Below are positions 9,531-17,759 of a stretch of DNA of 44,736 bases, piece by piece. The stretch spans positions 1 through 44,736 of the forward strand of contig MEKU01000063.1 of assembly GCA_001767195.1 (NCBI GenBank). The letters run 5' to 3'. Position numbers and translations under genes: made by a program. Source of the DNA: Acidobacteria bacterium RIFCSPLOWO2_02_FULL_67_21 (GTDB taxonomy: Bacteria > Acidobacteriota > Vicinamibacteria > Vicinamibacterales > UBA2999). The stretch's first letter is position 1. Each line of letters opens with the position of its first letter. The notes under the pieces were generated by a model. The model did no database searches and was not told the origin of the DNA. It was given only the letters and a program-made list of their open reading frames with translations.

Positions 9531-10391
9531 CATTCGACGTAGTCCTTCGTCCACACCGTCGCCGGCTATGGCGAGGACGGTGTCGGATACGCGCACGGTC
9601 GGGGATGAGACGGTCTTGAACGTGGCGTAGAGCGGCAGCGCGGTGAAGACGGCGCCGCCGATGATGTTTCCGATGGTGGCCGGGAGCTGGTTCCAGAACA
9701 GCCACACGGGGACGGAGACCGGCGCCCCCAGCATCATGCCGGCCGGAATCGCGAACATGTTGACGATGGCGTGCTCGTAGCCGAGCGCGAAGAACGTCAT
9801 GATCGGCAGCCACATGGCGACGATCTTGCCGATCGTGGAGCGGGACACCATCGACAGCATCGTCCCGATCGTCACCATCCAGTTGCACAGGACGCCGCTG
9901 ACAATGACGACGGCCCAGCCCGGAGCGCCGATCTTCATGTACTCCAGGGTCTTGTTCTGCGCGACCAGCTGCGCCTGTTCCGCCAGGCGTCCGCCGTCGG
10001 CCGTCCCGAACTTGGTGAGCACCAGCGCAAACAGCAGGGCGTAGAAGAGGGCGCCCGCGAGGTTGCCGAGATAGACCCATCCCCAGTTGCGCAGCAGTTC
10101 GCTCATTCGCACCCGGCCGGCGGCCAGGCTCAGCGGGAGCAGGCAGAAGTTGCCGGTGGCCATCTCGAACCCGAGCAGCACCAGCATCACGAAGCCGACG
10201 GGGAAGACAATCGCCCCTGCGACCGGAGGCAGCCCCTGCGTCATGACGAGCCAAGCCAGCGAGGTGGCGTAACTGAGGAGCGCTCCGCACAGGAAGCTTC
10301 GCAGCAGCAGGTCCCGTACGGGCAGGCCGGCCTTCTTCTCCCCGAGCTGAATGGCTTCCTCTACCAGTTCTGCAGGTTTCACGTAGTCCAT
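9522..10391 (-). CDS. Formate/nitrite transporter family (FocA/NirC-like)
   Basis: FNT family features: GFEMATGNFCLLPL, NWGWVYLGNLAGALFYALLFALVL, GVLCNWMVTIGTMLS. Confidence 0.8.
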   Translation of the reverse strand: MDYVKPAELVEEAIQLGEKKAGLPVRDLLLRSFLCGALLSYATSLAWLVMTQGLPPVAGAIVFPVGFVMLVLLGFEMATGNFCLLPLSLAAGRVRMSELLRNWGWVYLGNLAGALFYALLFALVLTKFGTADGGRLAEQAQLVAQNKTLEYMKIGAPGWAVVIVSGVLCNWMVTIGTMLSMVSRSTIGKIVAMWLPIMTFFALGYEHAIVNMFAIPAGMMLGAPVSVPVWLFWNQLPATIGNIIGGAVFTALPLYATFKTVSSPTVRVSDTVLAIAGDGVDEGLRRMST

Positions 10392-10395
10392 GTGC

Positions 10396-11169
10396 TCACC
10401 CTCGGCGCGGGCCGCGCCGAAACAGCCCGAACGTCACCGCCATGGCGACGAGGGTCGGCACTCCCAGAATCAGCAGTCCCCAGTCCATATACAGACGTCC
10501 GGATACCGGGTCGAACGAGAAGCAACGCCATGCGGTCTGATTCGGCACGGTGTAGAAGGGGATGAACTCGCCCCGCAGCTCCCGTGCCATGATTCGGAAT
10601 CGCTCGACGAAACCGGAGCCACCGAGCAGCGCCCGGGCCACCCGGCCCTCGTGGACCGCCGCCAGAAGCGCACCGTGGTCGTACTGTCCGGTGGCCGGGT
10701 CCAGGCGGTACCAGAAGTCGAGGGCCCCCGTTACGCGCGCGAGCGCCTCCGGCTCGGCGACGGCGAAGAGCCAGTCCGGGTCCCCGGCGAGCCCGAGCGC
10801 GTCGGCCTGGCTTCGCATGTCCGCAGCGGTGTCCTCCTCATCGAAGCTCAAGGCCAGAATGCGATAGTCGCGGCCCGATCCGCCGTCGTCGCGGACGGCA
10901 TCGCGAACCCATCCCAGGAACGGGGAGCAGATGCCGTGGCAGTTCCGATAGAAGAACGTCACCAGGAGGGGCTTGTCCTGCCACAGCGAGGACATGCTGA
11001 CAGTCCGGCCGTCGGCGAGCTGGAGCGGAACGTCGGGCACGCTGCGATTGAGCAGCCGGCTCTCGGTTGGGCTCACCGCACCAGGGGGCTCCGCGCCGAC
11101 GCCGGCAGGGGCGACAAGGACGGCCAGCAGGCAGGCCGCGCTCACCGGGACCGATTTACTGATCCACAC
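10396..11169 (-). CDS. SCO1/SenC-family copper chaperone
   Basis: Thioredoxin fold with FFYRNCHGICSPFLGW (CxxxC), C-terminal TM; follows CuA-containing operon. Confidence 0.85.
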   Translation of the reverse strand: MWISKSVPVSAACLLAVLVAPAGVGAEPPGAVSPTESRLLNRSVPDVPLQLADGRTVSMSSLWQDKPLLVTFFYRNCHGICSPFLGWVRDAVRDDGGSGRDYRILALSFDEEDTAADMRSQADALGLAGDPDWLFAVAEPEALARVTGALDFWYRLDPATGQYDHGALLAAVHEGRVARALLGGSGFVERFRIMARELRGEFIPFYTVPNQTAWRCFSFDPVSGRLYMDWGLLILGVPTLVAMAVTFGLFRRGPRRG

Positions 11170-12754
11170 GGCTCACAGCCGATGTGCCGATCGCCGCGTT
11201 CGGCGTGCTCGGCCGTAAAGATCCAGCCACCGCGGACTTCCCGACCCACGCCTCCGCGCCTCCGGTCGCCCCTTTTCGCCAGCTTCCCACCACTTCGATG
11301 AGGCAGAGGACGGTGGTGAGCAGGAAGACCGACGCAAACACGGCGGCCCAGAGGGCGTAGGTGGCGCCGTGGGCGAGCTCGATCGGATACACCGAGTACC
11401 GTCGCGGAACCGAGTAGGCGCCGCCCACATAGAACATCGCGAGGAAGCCGCAGGCGCTGGCCACCAGCAGGGTGACGAGCACGGTGTGGTAGCCGGTGCG
11501 CTCCGCGCGGCCCTGCGCCTGCAGCCGGCCGCAGTGATAGAAGTGGCCAACAATTATCCCGAAGCCCGCGAGCATGTAGGTATGGAAGTGCGCGGGCACC
11601 CAGAGCGTGTTGTGGAGCCTGACGTTGGCCACGATGGTCGAGTCGATCACCGCGCCGATGCCGCCGATGGCCCATCCCATCAGCCCCAGGAAAAACAGCA
11701 CCGACGCGAGCGTCCACCGCATCGGCGCGTGATAGACGAGCAGCAGCGCGCCGAAGATGGTGACGACGGCCGCGGGGAGCGAGGCGGCATATGAGGCAAT
11801 CTGGCCGATGTACTGGACCGTCGCGGGCTGCACGAAGTCCATGTACAGGTGATGGAAGTAGGCCAGCAGCACGATGAGCAGCACCGAGTTCCACGAGATG
11901 GCGACGATCTTGTTCGCCTTCCAGGGCCGGCCCGCGTAGTCGGGCAGCGCGTCGTACACGACCGCGATCGCCAGGTACATCGCCAGGTTCACCAGCGTGT
12001 GGCCGAACAGGAACGTCAGGTTCTTCATCAGGAGCGCGTCGCTCGGCCTGCCCGTCAGCAGCTCGAGATAGAACAGCACCAGCACGACCACGGCCGCGAC
12101 GAGCGCCACCACGTTGACGATCATGCTGACGGTGACGATGATGACGGCCGGCGGCACCGCCGGCTCGGTCTCGCCGCGGAGATAGTGCCAGCCGAGCGCG
12201 TGGGACAGCGAGTACTTCACCGCCACCGCCCGCAGGATGTCGAGGCTCCAGACGAGCCAGGTGACGCCGAGCACCGTCAGCGCCAGCAGGAACGTCACGG
12301 CCGACCAGGCCGGCCATTCGCCCTGCAGGGGCAGCGGATAGAGGAAGTACCACCCCGCTGCAAACCTGCCCATGAAGACGCTCACCAGGAGCAGCACGAC
12401 CCCCACCACCGTCCCGGCCAGCGCGAACACCGCGACGGCGCTCGACGCCAGCACGTGCTTGCGCAGGGCCTCGCAGGCGCAGGCCATCGACGCGACGAAC
12501 CAGAGGCCCGCCATACCTATGCCGTGCAGCGTCATCATCGGATAGAACCAGGACTCCAGGCCGGCCAGCGCGCCGCCCTGGACCAGGCGCATGTAGACGC
12601 CCAGCAGCGCGAGGATCACGAAAAGCGCGGCGGTAGTCAGCATCCAGGCGTAGATGGTCGACTGCGTCTCCGGCACGGCGAGATCGCGTGACGGGGCTGC
12701 GGCGTCGGCTGCGCCAATCGTGCCGGGGTAGGTGGTGGCGGGCGTCGTGTGCAC
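11156..12754 (-). CDS. Heme-copper oxidase superfamily catalytic subunit, B-family-like, lacking the HPxVY Tyr; candidate CuA-type NO reductase (sNOR/bNOR-like)
   Basis: LFGHTLVNLAMYLAIAVVYDALP in place of GHPxVY; YFHHLYMDF and HNTLWVPAHFHTYMLAGFG conserved. Confidence 0.7.
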   Translation of the reverse strand: MHTTPATTYPGTIGAADAAAPSRDLAVPETQSTIYAWMLTTAALFVILALLGVYMRLVQGGALAGLESWFYPMMTLHGIGMAGLWFVASMACACEALRKHVLASSAVAVFALAGTVVGVVLLLVSVFMGRFAAGWYFLYPLPLQGEWPAWSAVTFLLALTVLGVTWLVWSLDILRAVAVKYSLSHALGWHYLRGETEPAVPPAVIIVTVSMIVNVVALVAAVVVLVLFYLELLTGRPSDALLMKNLTFLFGHTLVNLAMYLAIAVVYDALPDYAGRPWKANKIVAISWNSVLLIVLLAYFHHLYMDFVQPATVQYIGQIASYAASLPAAVVTIFGALLLVYHAPMRWTLASVLFFLGLMGWAIGGIGAVIDSTIVANVRLHNTLWVPAHFHTYMLAGFGIIVGHFYHCGRLQAQGRAERTGYHTVLVTLLVASACGFLAMFYVGGAYSVPRRYSVYPIELAHGATYALWAAVFASVFLLTTVLCLIEVVGSWRKGATGGAEAWVGKSAVAGSLRPSTPNAAIGTSAVSRVDQ

Positions 12755-12775
12755 TGTTGTCTGCTCCAGCCTGCC

Positions 12776-13870
12776 CTAGCGGGCGATGAGCGGAGCCTGC
12801 GTGCTGTGGCTTGCCACGGGCTCCTCGTCGTCAACGGTGAAGTGAGCCTCCATGAGGTGGTGGCCTCCCGCGCAGTACTCCAAGCAGAGCACCAGGAACG
12901 GCCCGGTGCGTTCCATCCGCACGAGCAGCCGGTTCACGTAGCCCGGCATGGCCTGCGTCTGCGCCAGCAGCTGGCGTTCCGGACCGTAGATGCCGAAGCC
13001 GTGCGTCACGTCGAGGCTCGTCACCCGGAACTCGACCAGCTCGCCCCCGAAGAGCTCCAGCGACGTGATTCGCCGGCTCCGCGAAATGTCCTCGACGGTC
13101 ACGATCGGCTCTTCGGAGAATACGAATTCGTACTGTCGTGCCGCCACGTAGATGATCCGGTCGGCCTTCGTGCCCTCCTTCGCGTAGGGCGCCTGCGGCA
13201 GCGTGGCGATGGCGACGCTCGCGACCAGGATGAGACCGATCGTGAACAGTACGCGGCGGAGCTGGAAGGCCTTCGAGACATCGACATCGGTCTGTTCGTA
13301 CGTGCTCAATCCGACGATGCCGAACACGACCACGATGACCAGCGTGATCCCCAGGAAGATGTAGAGGATCATCGACTGCGCGAAGAGCATCTCGGGCGCG
13401 GGCTGTACCTCACGAGCTGCAGGTGGGGCGGCGGCGCCGGCCGCCGCAGGCGGCGCGGCGAGATACTGGATGATGTCCTCGGCGTCATCGGACGACAGCC
13501 CGAGGTTCGGCATCGGCATGCCGTTGTATTTCTTCAGCAGCTCCGTGGCGAGCGGGTCACCCTCGGCCAGCACTTGATCGGGTACGGTGATGAAACGTGC
13601 GAGCCATTCGCGGGAGCGCCGGTCGACGACACCAGCCAGGTCGGGCCCGATATGATCGCCGCCGCCGTTGGTGTGGCAGACGACGCACTTCTCGTCGAAG
13701 AGGGCCCGCCCCTCCTCGACTTCCCGGTTCGCCTCCTGGGCCCACGCCGGCCCCGCCCACATCAGCAGGGCGACCAGTAGTAAAAATTTCAGCCCGCGCG
13801 ATAAAATCTCCCGCAGCCCCGTACCGCCCGGGCGGCCTGTATAGCAGTAATTCGGGTGTGTATATCGCAC
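12776..13870 (-). CDS. Cytochrome c-CuA fusion subunit II of the above enzyme; start codon uncertain
   Basis: N-terminal KCVVCHTNGGG (CxxCH), TM, CuA motif CLEYCAGGHHLM; listed start is GTG at 13870. Confidence 0.75.
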   Translation of the reverse strand: MRYTHPNYCYTGRPGGTGLREILSRGLKFLLLVALLMWAGPAWAQEANREVEEGRALFDEKCVVCHTNGGGDHIGPDLAGVVDRRSREWLARFITVPDQVLAEGDPLATELLKKYNGMPMPNLGLSSDDAEDIIQYLAAPPAAAGAAAPPAAREVQPAPEMLFAQSMILYIFLGITLVIVVVFGIVGLSTYEQTDVDVSKAFQLRRVLFTIGLILVASVAIATLPQAPYAKEGTKADRIIYVAARQYEFVFSEEPIVTVEDISRSRRITSLELFGGELVEFRVTSLDVTHGFGIYGPERQLLAQTQAMPGYVNRLLVRMERTGPFLVLCLEYCAGGHHLMEAHFTVDDEEPVASHSTQAPLIAR

Positions 13871-13883
13871 GACGCGCCCTAGA

Positions 13884-13898
13884 GCAAGGCGCGAGCCA
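13884..13898 (-). promoter_or_regulatory. Predicted sigma54 promoter C (TGGCTCG-CGCC-TTGC)
   Basis: GG-N10-GC spacing, TTGC -12 box; identical scheme to promoters at 17236 and 34506. Confidence 0.75.
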
Positions 13899-13954
13899 GA
13901 TCTGAATCCTCCTGAATGCGCGCGACGCGCGTTCCGGATGCAGACCGGATTTTG

Positions 13955-14848
13955 TCAGGTTGTATAGTGGCGGTTGCGTACCTGTATATAGGCGTCTACA
14001 GGGACCGACGAGGCGTCGCGCTCCCCCTCGGCTTCGCCGCAGGTTTCGACCTCGTCTTCGGCCTCGATCTCCAGCCGTTTGAGGATTCGGTGGAGGGCGG
14101 CGCGGGTCATGTTGGCCTTGCGCGCCGCGGCGCTGATGTTGCCCTCCGTTTCGTCTATGAGATGTTCGACGTAGCGTCGCTGGAACCGCTCGATGGCGCA
14201 CCGCTTCGCTTCTTCGTACGGCAACGACTCCACGCCGGCGGCTTCGGGGCGCTCCGCATGCCCGTGGGTCTGGTGATGGCCTCCATGGAGCTCGTTGAGG
14301 ACCCGGAGCAACAACGGCCGGCGCTCGGATATGGGCACGGCCGACGCCTGCCACTTCGCCCGCAGGGCCTCGGCTGCGGCAAGCCACGACCCCGCCACTT
14401 CTTCGTCGGGAAGCACTGCGTCGATCGCTTCGCGCAGGAGCGCGGCCAGCGCGGGCGCACGTCCGCTGGTCGAGATCGCCACGGCGATGTCGGCGCGACG
14501 GATGACGGCGCCGAGAAATGCAGTGGCCGCCAGCGGGTCGTCTGCCGCGTTGACGAAGATCCGGCGCGCGTCGGCGGCCGCTTCCACCTGGCGATTGACG
14601 TCAGGGGTCGCCGCCGTCACCACGAACCAGACGTTGTCGAGGTCGTCGGGCCGAAAGGGCCGCCGCCGGATTTCCACTCCGGGCAGGCAGATATCTTCTC
14701 GAACCTCCGGGGCGACGACGGTCATCGAAGCGCCTGTCCTCAGCAACGACTCCAGCTTGGTGGCCGCCACCCGCCCGCCACCGACGAGCAGCGCCTTGCG
14801 GCCGTACAGCTTCAGAAAGACGGGGAGAAGCGGCTCCATACGTGCCAC
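13955..14848 (-). CDS. Precorrin-2 dehydrogenase / siroheme synthase N-domain fused to C-terminal Fis-type HTH
   Basis: NAD site ALLVGGGRVAATKLESLL, IFVNAADDP, AISTSGRAPALA; then [50 protein letters not shown] Fis HTH. Confidence 0.85.
   Translation of the reverse strand: MARMEPLLPVFLKLYGRKALLVGGGRVAATKLESLLRTGASMTVVAPEVREDICLPGVEIRRRPFRPDDLDNVWFVVTAATPDVNRQVEAAADARRIFVNAADDPLAATAFLGAVIRRADIAVAISTSGRAPALAALLREAIDAVLPDEEVAGSWLAAAEALRAKWQASAVPISERRPLLLRVLNELHGGHHQTHGHAERPEAAGVESLPYEEAKRCAIERFQRRYVEHLIDETEGNISAAARKANMTRAALHRILKRLEIEAEDEVETCGEAEGERDASSVPVDAYIQVRNRHYTT
13984..13999. promoter_or_regulatory. Enhancer-like palindrome C (GTATATAGGCGTCTAC)
   Basis: Shares GGCGGTT-N(7-8)-palindrome architecture with sites at 17325 and 34604; overlaps the 3' end of the siroheme-Fis gene. 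Confidence 0.65.
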
Positions 14849-14853
14849 ATCGC

Positions 14854-16359
14854 TCAGAATCGGAACGTCAACTCGAGGTAGCCGAAGTCCGCATCGGCGC
14901 CTCTCGCGTAAATGGCGTCGGTGACCGACCTGCCTGCCGCCCGGCCGTAGTAGACCGTCAGGGACGTATAGCCGTTGACGCGATAGTCTCCGCTCACGTC
15001 GTAAAGCGTCGCCAGCCCCGTGCGGGCGCTTGACGGCCGGCCGGAAAAGCCGAACGTCGAGGACTGGAACGCGCCACCGCCCGCGTACCAGAGGTCGTCA
15101 GGGCTCGCCAAGCGAATGGCGTGGACATCGCTTCGAAGGGTGAGGCTTCGTGAGGGTCTGAAGATCGCTTCACCGAAGGCGTCGCCCGTGTTCATCATGT
15201 TGAAGAACGGAAACCGGGCATAGATGCGCGGTGTGGGCAGCACCTGAAAGAACGTTCCGTGCCGTCCGTCGCTCGGATTGCCGTCACCCGACCCGTAATT
15301 GTAGCCGCCGCGAAACCACGGCTCGATCGCCTCGAGCGCCTGCGGCTGCCAGCCGGCCTCGACGGCGAAGGTGCCGGCTCGCTGGTCCAGTACGCCCCAG
15401 GCGCCGATCTGAACCGCGCCCCATGCCAGCAGATCGACGGCGCCCGCCGCGGTCGGCACGGTTCGAAGGTAGTGTCCGCCGAACGTGCCGAGGTCCACTG
15501 GCTCGGTATCGGCGGCTCTCGCGGCCGCCGGTCGGTTGTCCGTCTTCAGGACGCCGTCGCGACGATCGAAATACCCGAGACCGAACACCCGCCATTCCCC
15601 GGCGCTCGTTCCCGTACCCGTCTGTCCCGTCAGCGCTCCGTAGAGCACATTGATGTCGAGGCCGCTCCACCCGTCGACGACAAACACGCCGCGCGTGGGC
15701 CGGCCGGCGAAGGCCGTGACGTTCAACGTCCTGCCGGCGAGCGCCCACTGAGCCCCGTCGAAACTGCGGCCGACGTGCGAGAAGGCAAAATTGCCGAGCA
15801 GGCGATGGGCGATCCGATCGCGCTTGACGGCGGCCAGCGTGGCGTTTCGGGGCATGACCTCCGTGCCGTCGATGAACTCCATCCGGCCGGCTTTGAATGA
15901 GTGGCCGGCGATGCCTCCGAGACCGGTGAAGCGCACCGAGGCCTGTTTGACGAAGAGCTCCGCGACGTTGGTCCTCCCGTTGTTGGCCGCGAAGTACGTG
16001 GCGCCGAGGCCCAGCTGTCCTTGCGAGCCCGGCGCAATCGCGTCGTCGGGGAGGCCCAGCAGGATCGGAACCGCGAACTCGATCTGCCAGTCGAACCGCG
16101 CCTTCTTCTGCGAGAGCCCGAAGCGTGCAATCGACCCGGGGTACACGTACCTGTCATCGGCGCTGGCCTCAAACCAGTTCCAGGCTTCGGCCCGGGTGCG
16201 CAGCGACCCCGCAACGACGACATCCCCCATCGTGAGCGGCGGAGTGGCCTGGGGCTGAGCCGGAGGCTGAGGGGGGGCTTGAGCAGGGGTCTGAGCCAGC
16301 CCTTCCGCTGGGCCAAGAAGAAGAGAAAGAAGGAGAGCTGCAACGATCATGACGGGCAT
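14854..16359 (-). CDS. Outer-membrane channel, alginate-export (AlgE)-like family
   Basis: Signal peptide, beta-rich sequence ending in aromatic F (YLELTFRF), RTRAEAWNWFEA start of barrel; operon with SUMT. Confidence 0.6.
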   Translation of the reverse strand: MPVMIVAALLLSLLLGPAEGLAQTPAQAPPQPPAQPQATPPLTMGDVVVAGSLRTRAEAWNWFEASADDRYVYPGSIARFGLSQKKARFDWQIEFAVPILLGLPDDAIAPGSQGQLGLGATYFAANNGRTNVAELFVKQASVRFTGLGGIAGHSFKAGRMEFIDGTEVMPRNATLAAVKRDRIAHRLLGNFAFSHVGRSFDGAQWALAGRTLNVTAFAGRPTRGVFVVDGWSGLDINVLYGALTGQTGTGTSAGEWRVFGLGYFDRRDGVLKTDNRPAAARAADTEPVDLGTFGGHYLRTVPTAAGAVDLLAWGAVQIGAWGVLDQRAGTFAVEAGWQPQALEAIEPWFRGGYNYGSGDGNPSDGRHGTFFQVLPTPRIYARFPFFNMMNTGDAFGEAIFRPSRSLTLRSDVHAIRLASPDDLWYAGGGAFQSSTFGFSGRPSSARTGLATLYDVSGDYRVNGYTSLTVYYGRAAGRSVTDAIYARGADADFGYLELTFRF

Positions 16360-17216
16360 GATTCCTCCCGGGCTCCACCGGCCGTAAAGGCCAGCATGTG
16401 CATCACCGGAGCATCTTCGTGGCGGCTCCGGAGCAAAGCGCCCTCGTACGCCGCCAGCTTGTCGCGCAGGCTAACCACCCGCCCGACCACCGCCAGGGTC
16501 GGGGAATCGAGCGCGGCGGATCGGGCGTCCGCGGCAGCGCGTGCCACGGTCGTCACGACGACCCGCTGGCGTGCTGTCGCCCCGGCGTTGACGAAGGCGA
16601 CTGGCAGGTCGGCAGGGTAGCCGCGCTCGAGGAGCTGAGGGCTCCACGTTCCGACCGTCTGCAGGGCCATGAGGAGCACGAGCGTCGTGCGCGGATGGTA
16701 GGGGGGGATCGACAGCTCGGGCTCGTCTTCCTGCCGATGCGCCGACAGGATGCAGACCGCGTCGGCGACGCCACGGTGCGTGACGGGAATGCCAGCCAGC
16801 GCGGGCGCCGCTACGGCGCTCGACACGCCGGGCACGATCTCGAAAGGGATGCCGAGCTGCGACAGACGGAGCGCCTCTTCGCCCGTGCGCCCGAGCACCG
16901 TGGGGTCGCCCCCCTTGAGGCGCACGACGCGCCTGCCGTCGCGGGCGAACCGGACCAGCAGTTCCGTGATCGCCTCCTGGGGCATGTGGTGGTCCCCGCA
17001 GCGCTTGCCGACGAACACCAGCTCCGCGTCGAGGTCTTCGAGGAGACGCGCGTCCACGAGGCTGTCGTACAGCACGACGTCAGCTTCGCAGAGGATGCGC
17101 CACCCCCGCAGCGTGATGAGATCGGGATCCCCAGGGCCGGCCCCTACGAACACCACGCGTCCCGTCGCGCCGTGCACGCGCTGTCGCTTCGGACGTTCGT
17201 ATGCGACGACAGTCAT
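16347..17216 (-). CDS. cobA: Uroporphyrinogen-III C-methyltransferase (SUMT)
   Basis: VFVGAGPGDPDLITLRGWRIL, VVRLKGGDPTVLGRTGEEA, IPVTHRGVADAV. Confidence 0.9.
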   Translation of the reverse strand: MTVVAYERPKRQRVHGATGRVVFVGAGPGDPDLITLRGWRILCEADVVLYDSLVDARLLEDLDAELVFVGKRCGDHHMPQEAITELLVRFARDGRRVVRLKGGDPTVLGRTGEEALRLSQLGIPFEIVPGVSSAVAAPALAGIPVTHRGVADAVCILSAHRQEDEPELSIPPYHPRTTLVLLMALQTVGTWSPQLLERGYPADLPVAFVNAGATARQRVVVTTVARAAADARSAALDSPTLAVVGRVVSLRDKLAAYEGALLRSRHEDAPVMHMLAFTAGGAREESCPS

Positions 17217-17235
17217 GGCATTGCCCGGCAACTCA

Positions 17236-17250
17236 GCAAGGGACGAGCCA
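17236..17250 (-). promoter_or_regulatory. Predicted sigma54 promoter B (TGGCTCG-TCCC-TTGC)
   Basis: Reverse complement of GCAAGGGACGAGCCA; upstream of SUMT operon. Confidence 0.75.
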
Positions 17251-17324
17251 GGCCCGGACCGAGCAGAACCCGGCCAATTGCGTGATTTCCTGTGACGCAA
17301 GCTGACTATTGGCGGTTCGCGCGT

Positions 17325-17340
17325 GTATAGGGCCGTAGAC
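17325..17340. promoter_or_regulatory. Enhancer-like palindrome B (GTATAGGGCCGTAGAC)
   Basis: Between divergent SUMT and napD; preceded by GGCGGTT at 17311-17317. Confidence 0.65.
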
Positions 17341-17493
17341 AGGGATTTGAGTGAGTGATTGCACCAGCGAGTCTACAGAGCTGTATCTCGAAGTGCGCGA
17401 CTCGCAGGATGCTGCTCGCGCCAGATCCGCTGAAAGCGTGGAAGGCTAGTGGCATCCAACGTGCGTGGGCGTTTCACCGTTCCCGTTGCCGAG

Positions 17494-17757
17494 ATGAACA
17501 TTGCGAGCCTGCTGATCTACGTCGAGCCACAGTGGACGACGCATGCGCGCGTGCAACTGGAACAGCTGCCCGGTGTTGAAGTTCACGCCGCCACCGCCGA
17601 GGGCCGCCTGGTCGTAACCGTGGAAAAAGGCGACGACCTGGAAATGAGCCGGGCGATCGAGCAGCTTGGCGCGGTCCGGGGGGTGCGTGCAACGACACTG
17701 GTCTACCACCATTCTGAACCACTCGAGGATGAATCACCTGCAGAGGGAGAGCGCTAG
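17494..17757 (+). CDS. napD: NapD chaperone
   Basis: [44 protein letters not shown]; directly upstream of napA; ORF could start at 17449. Confidence 0.85.
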   Translation: MNIASLLIYVEPQWTTHARVQLEQLPGVEVHAATAEGRLVVTVEKGDDLEMSRAIEQLGAVRGVRATTLVYHHSEPLEDESPAEGER

Positions 17758-17759
17758 CC

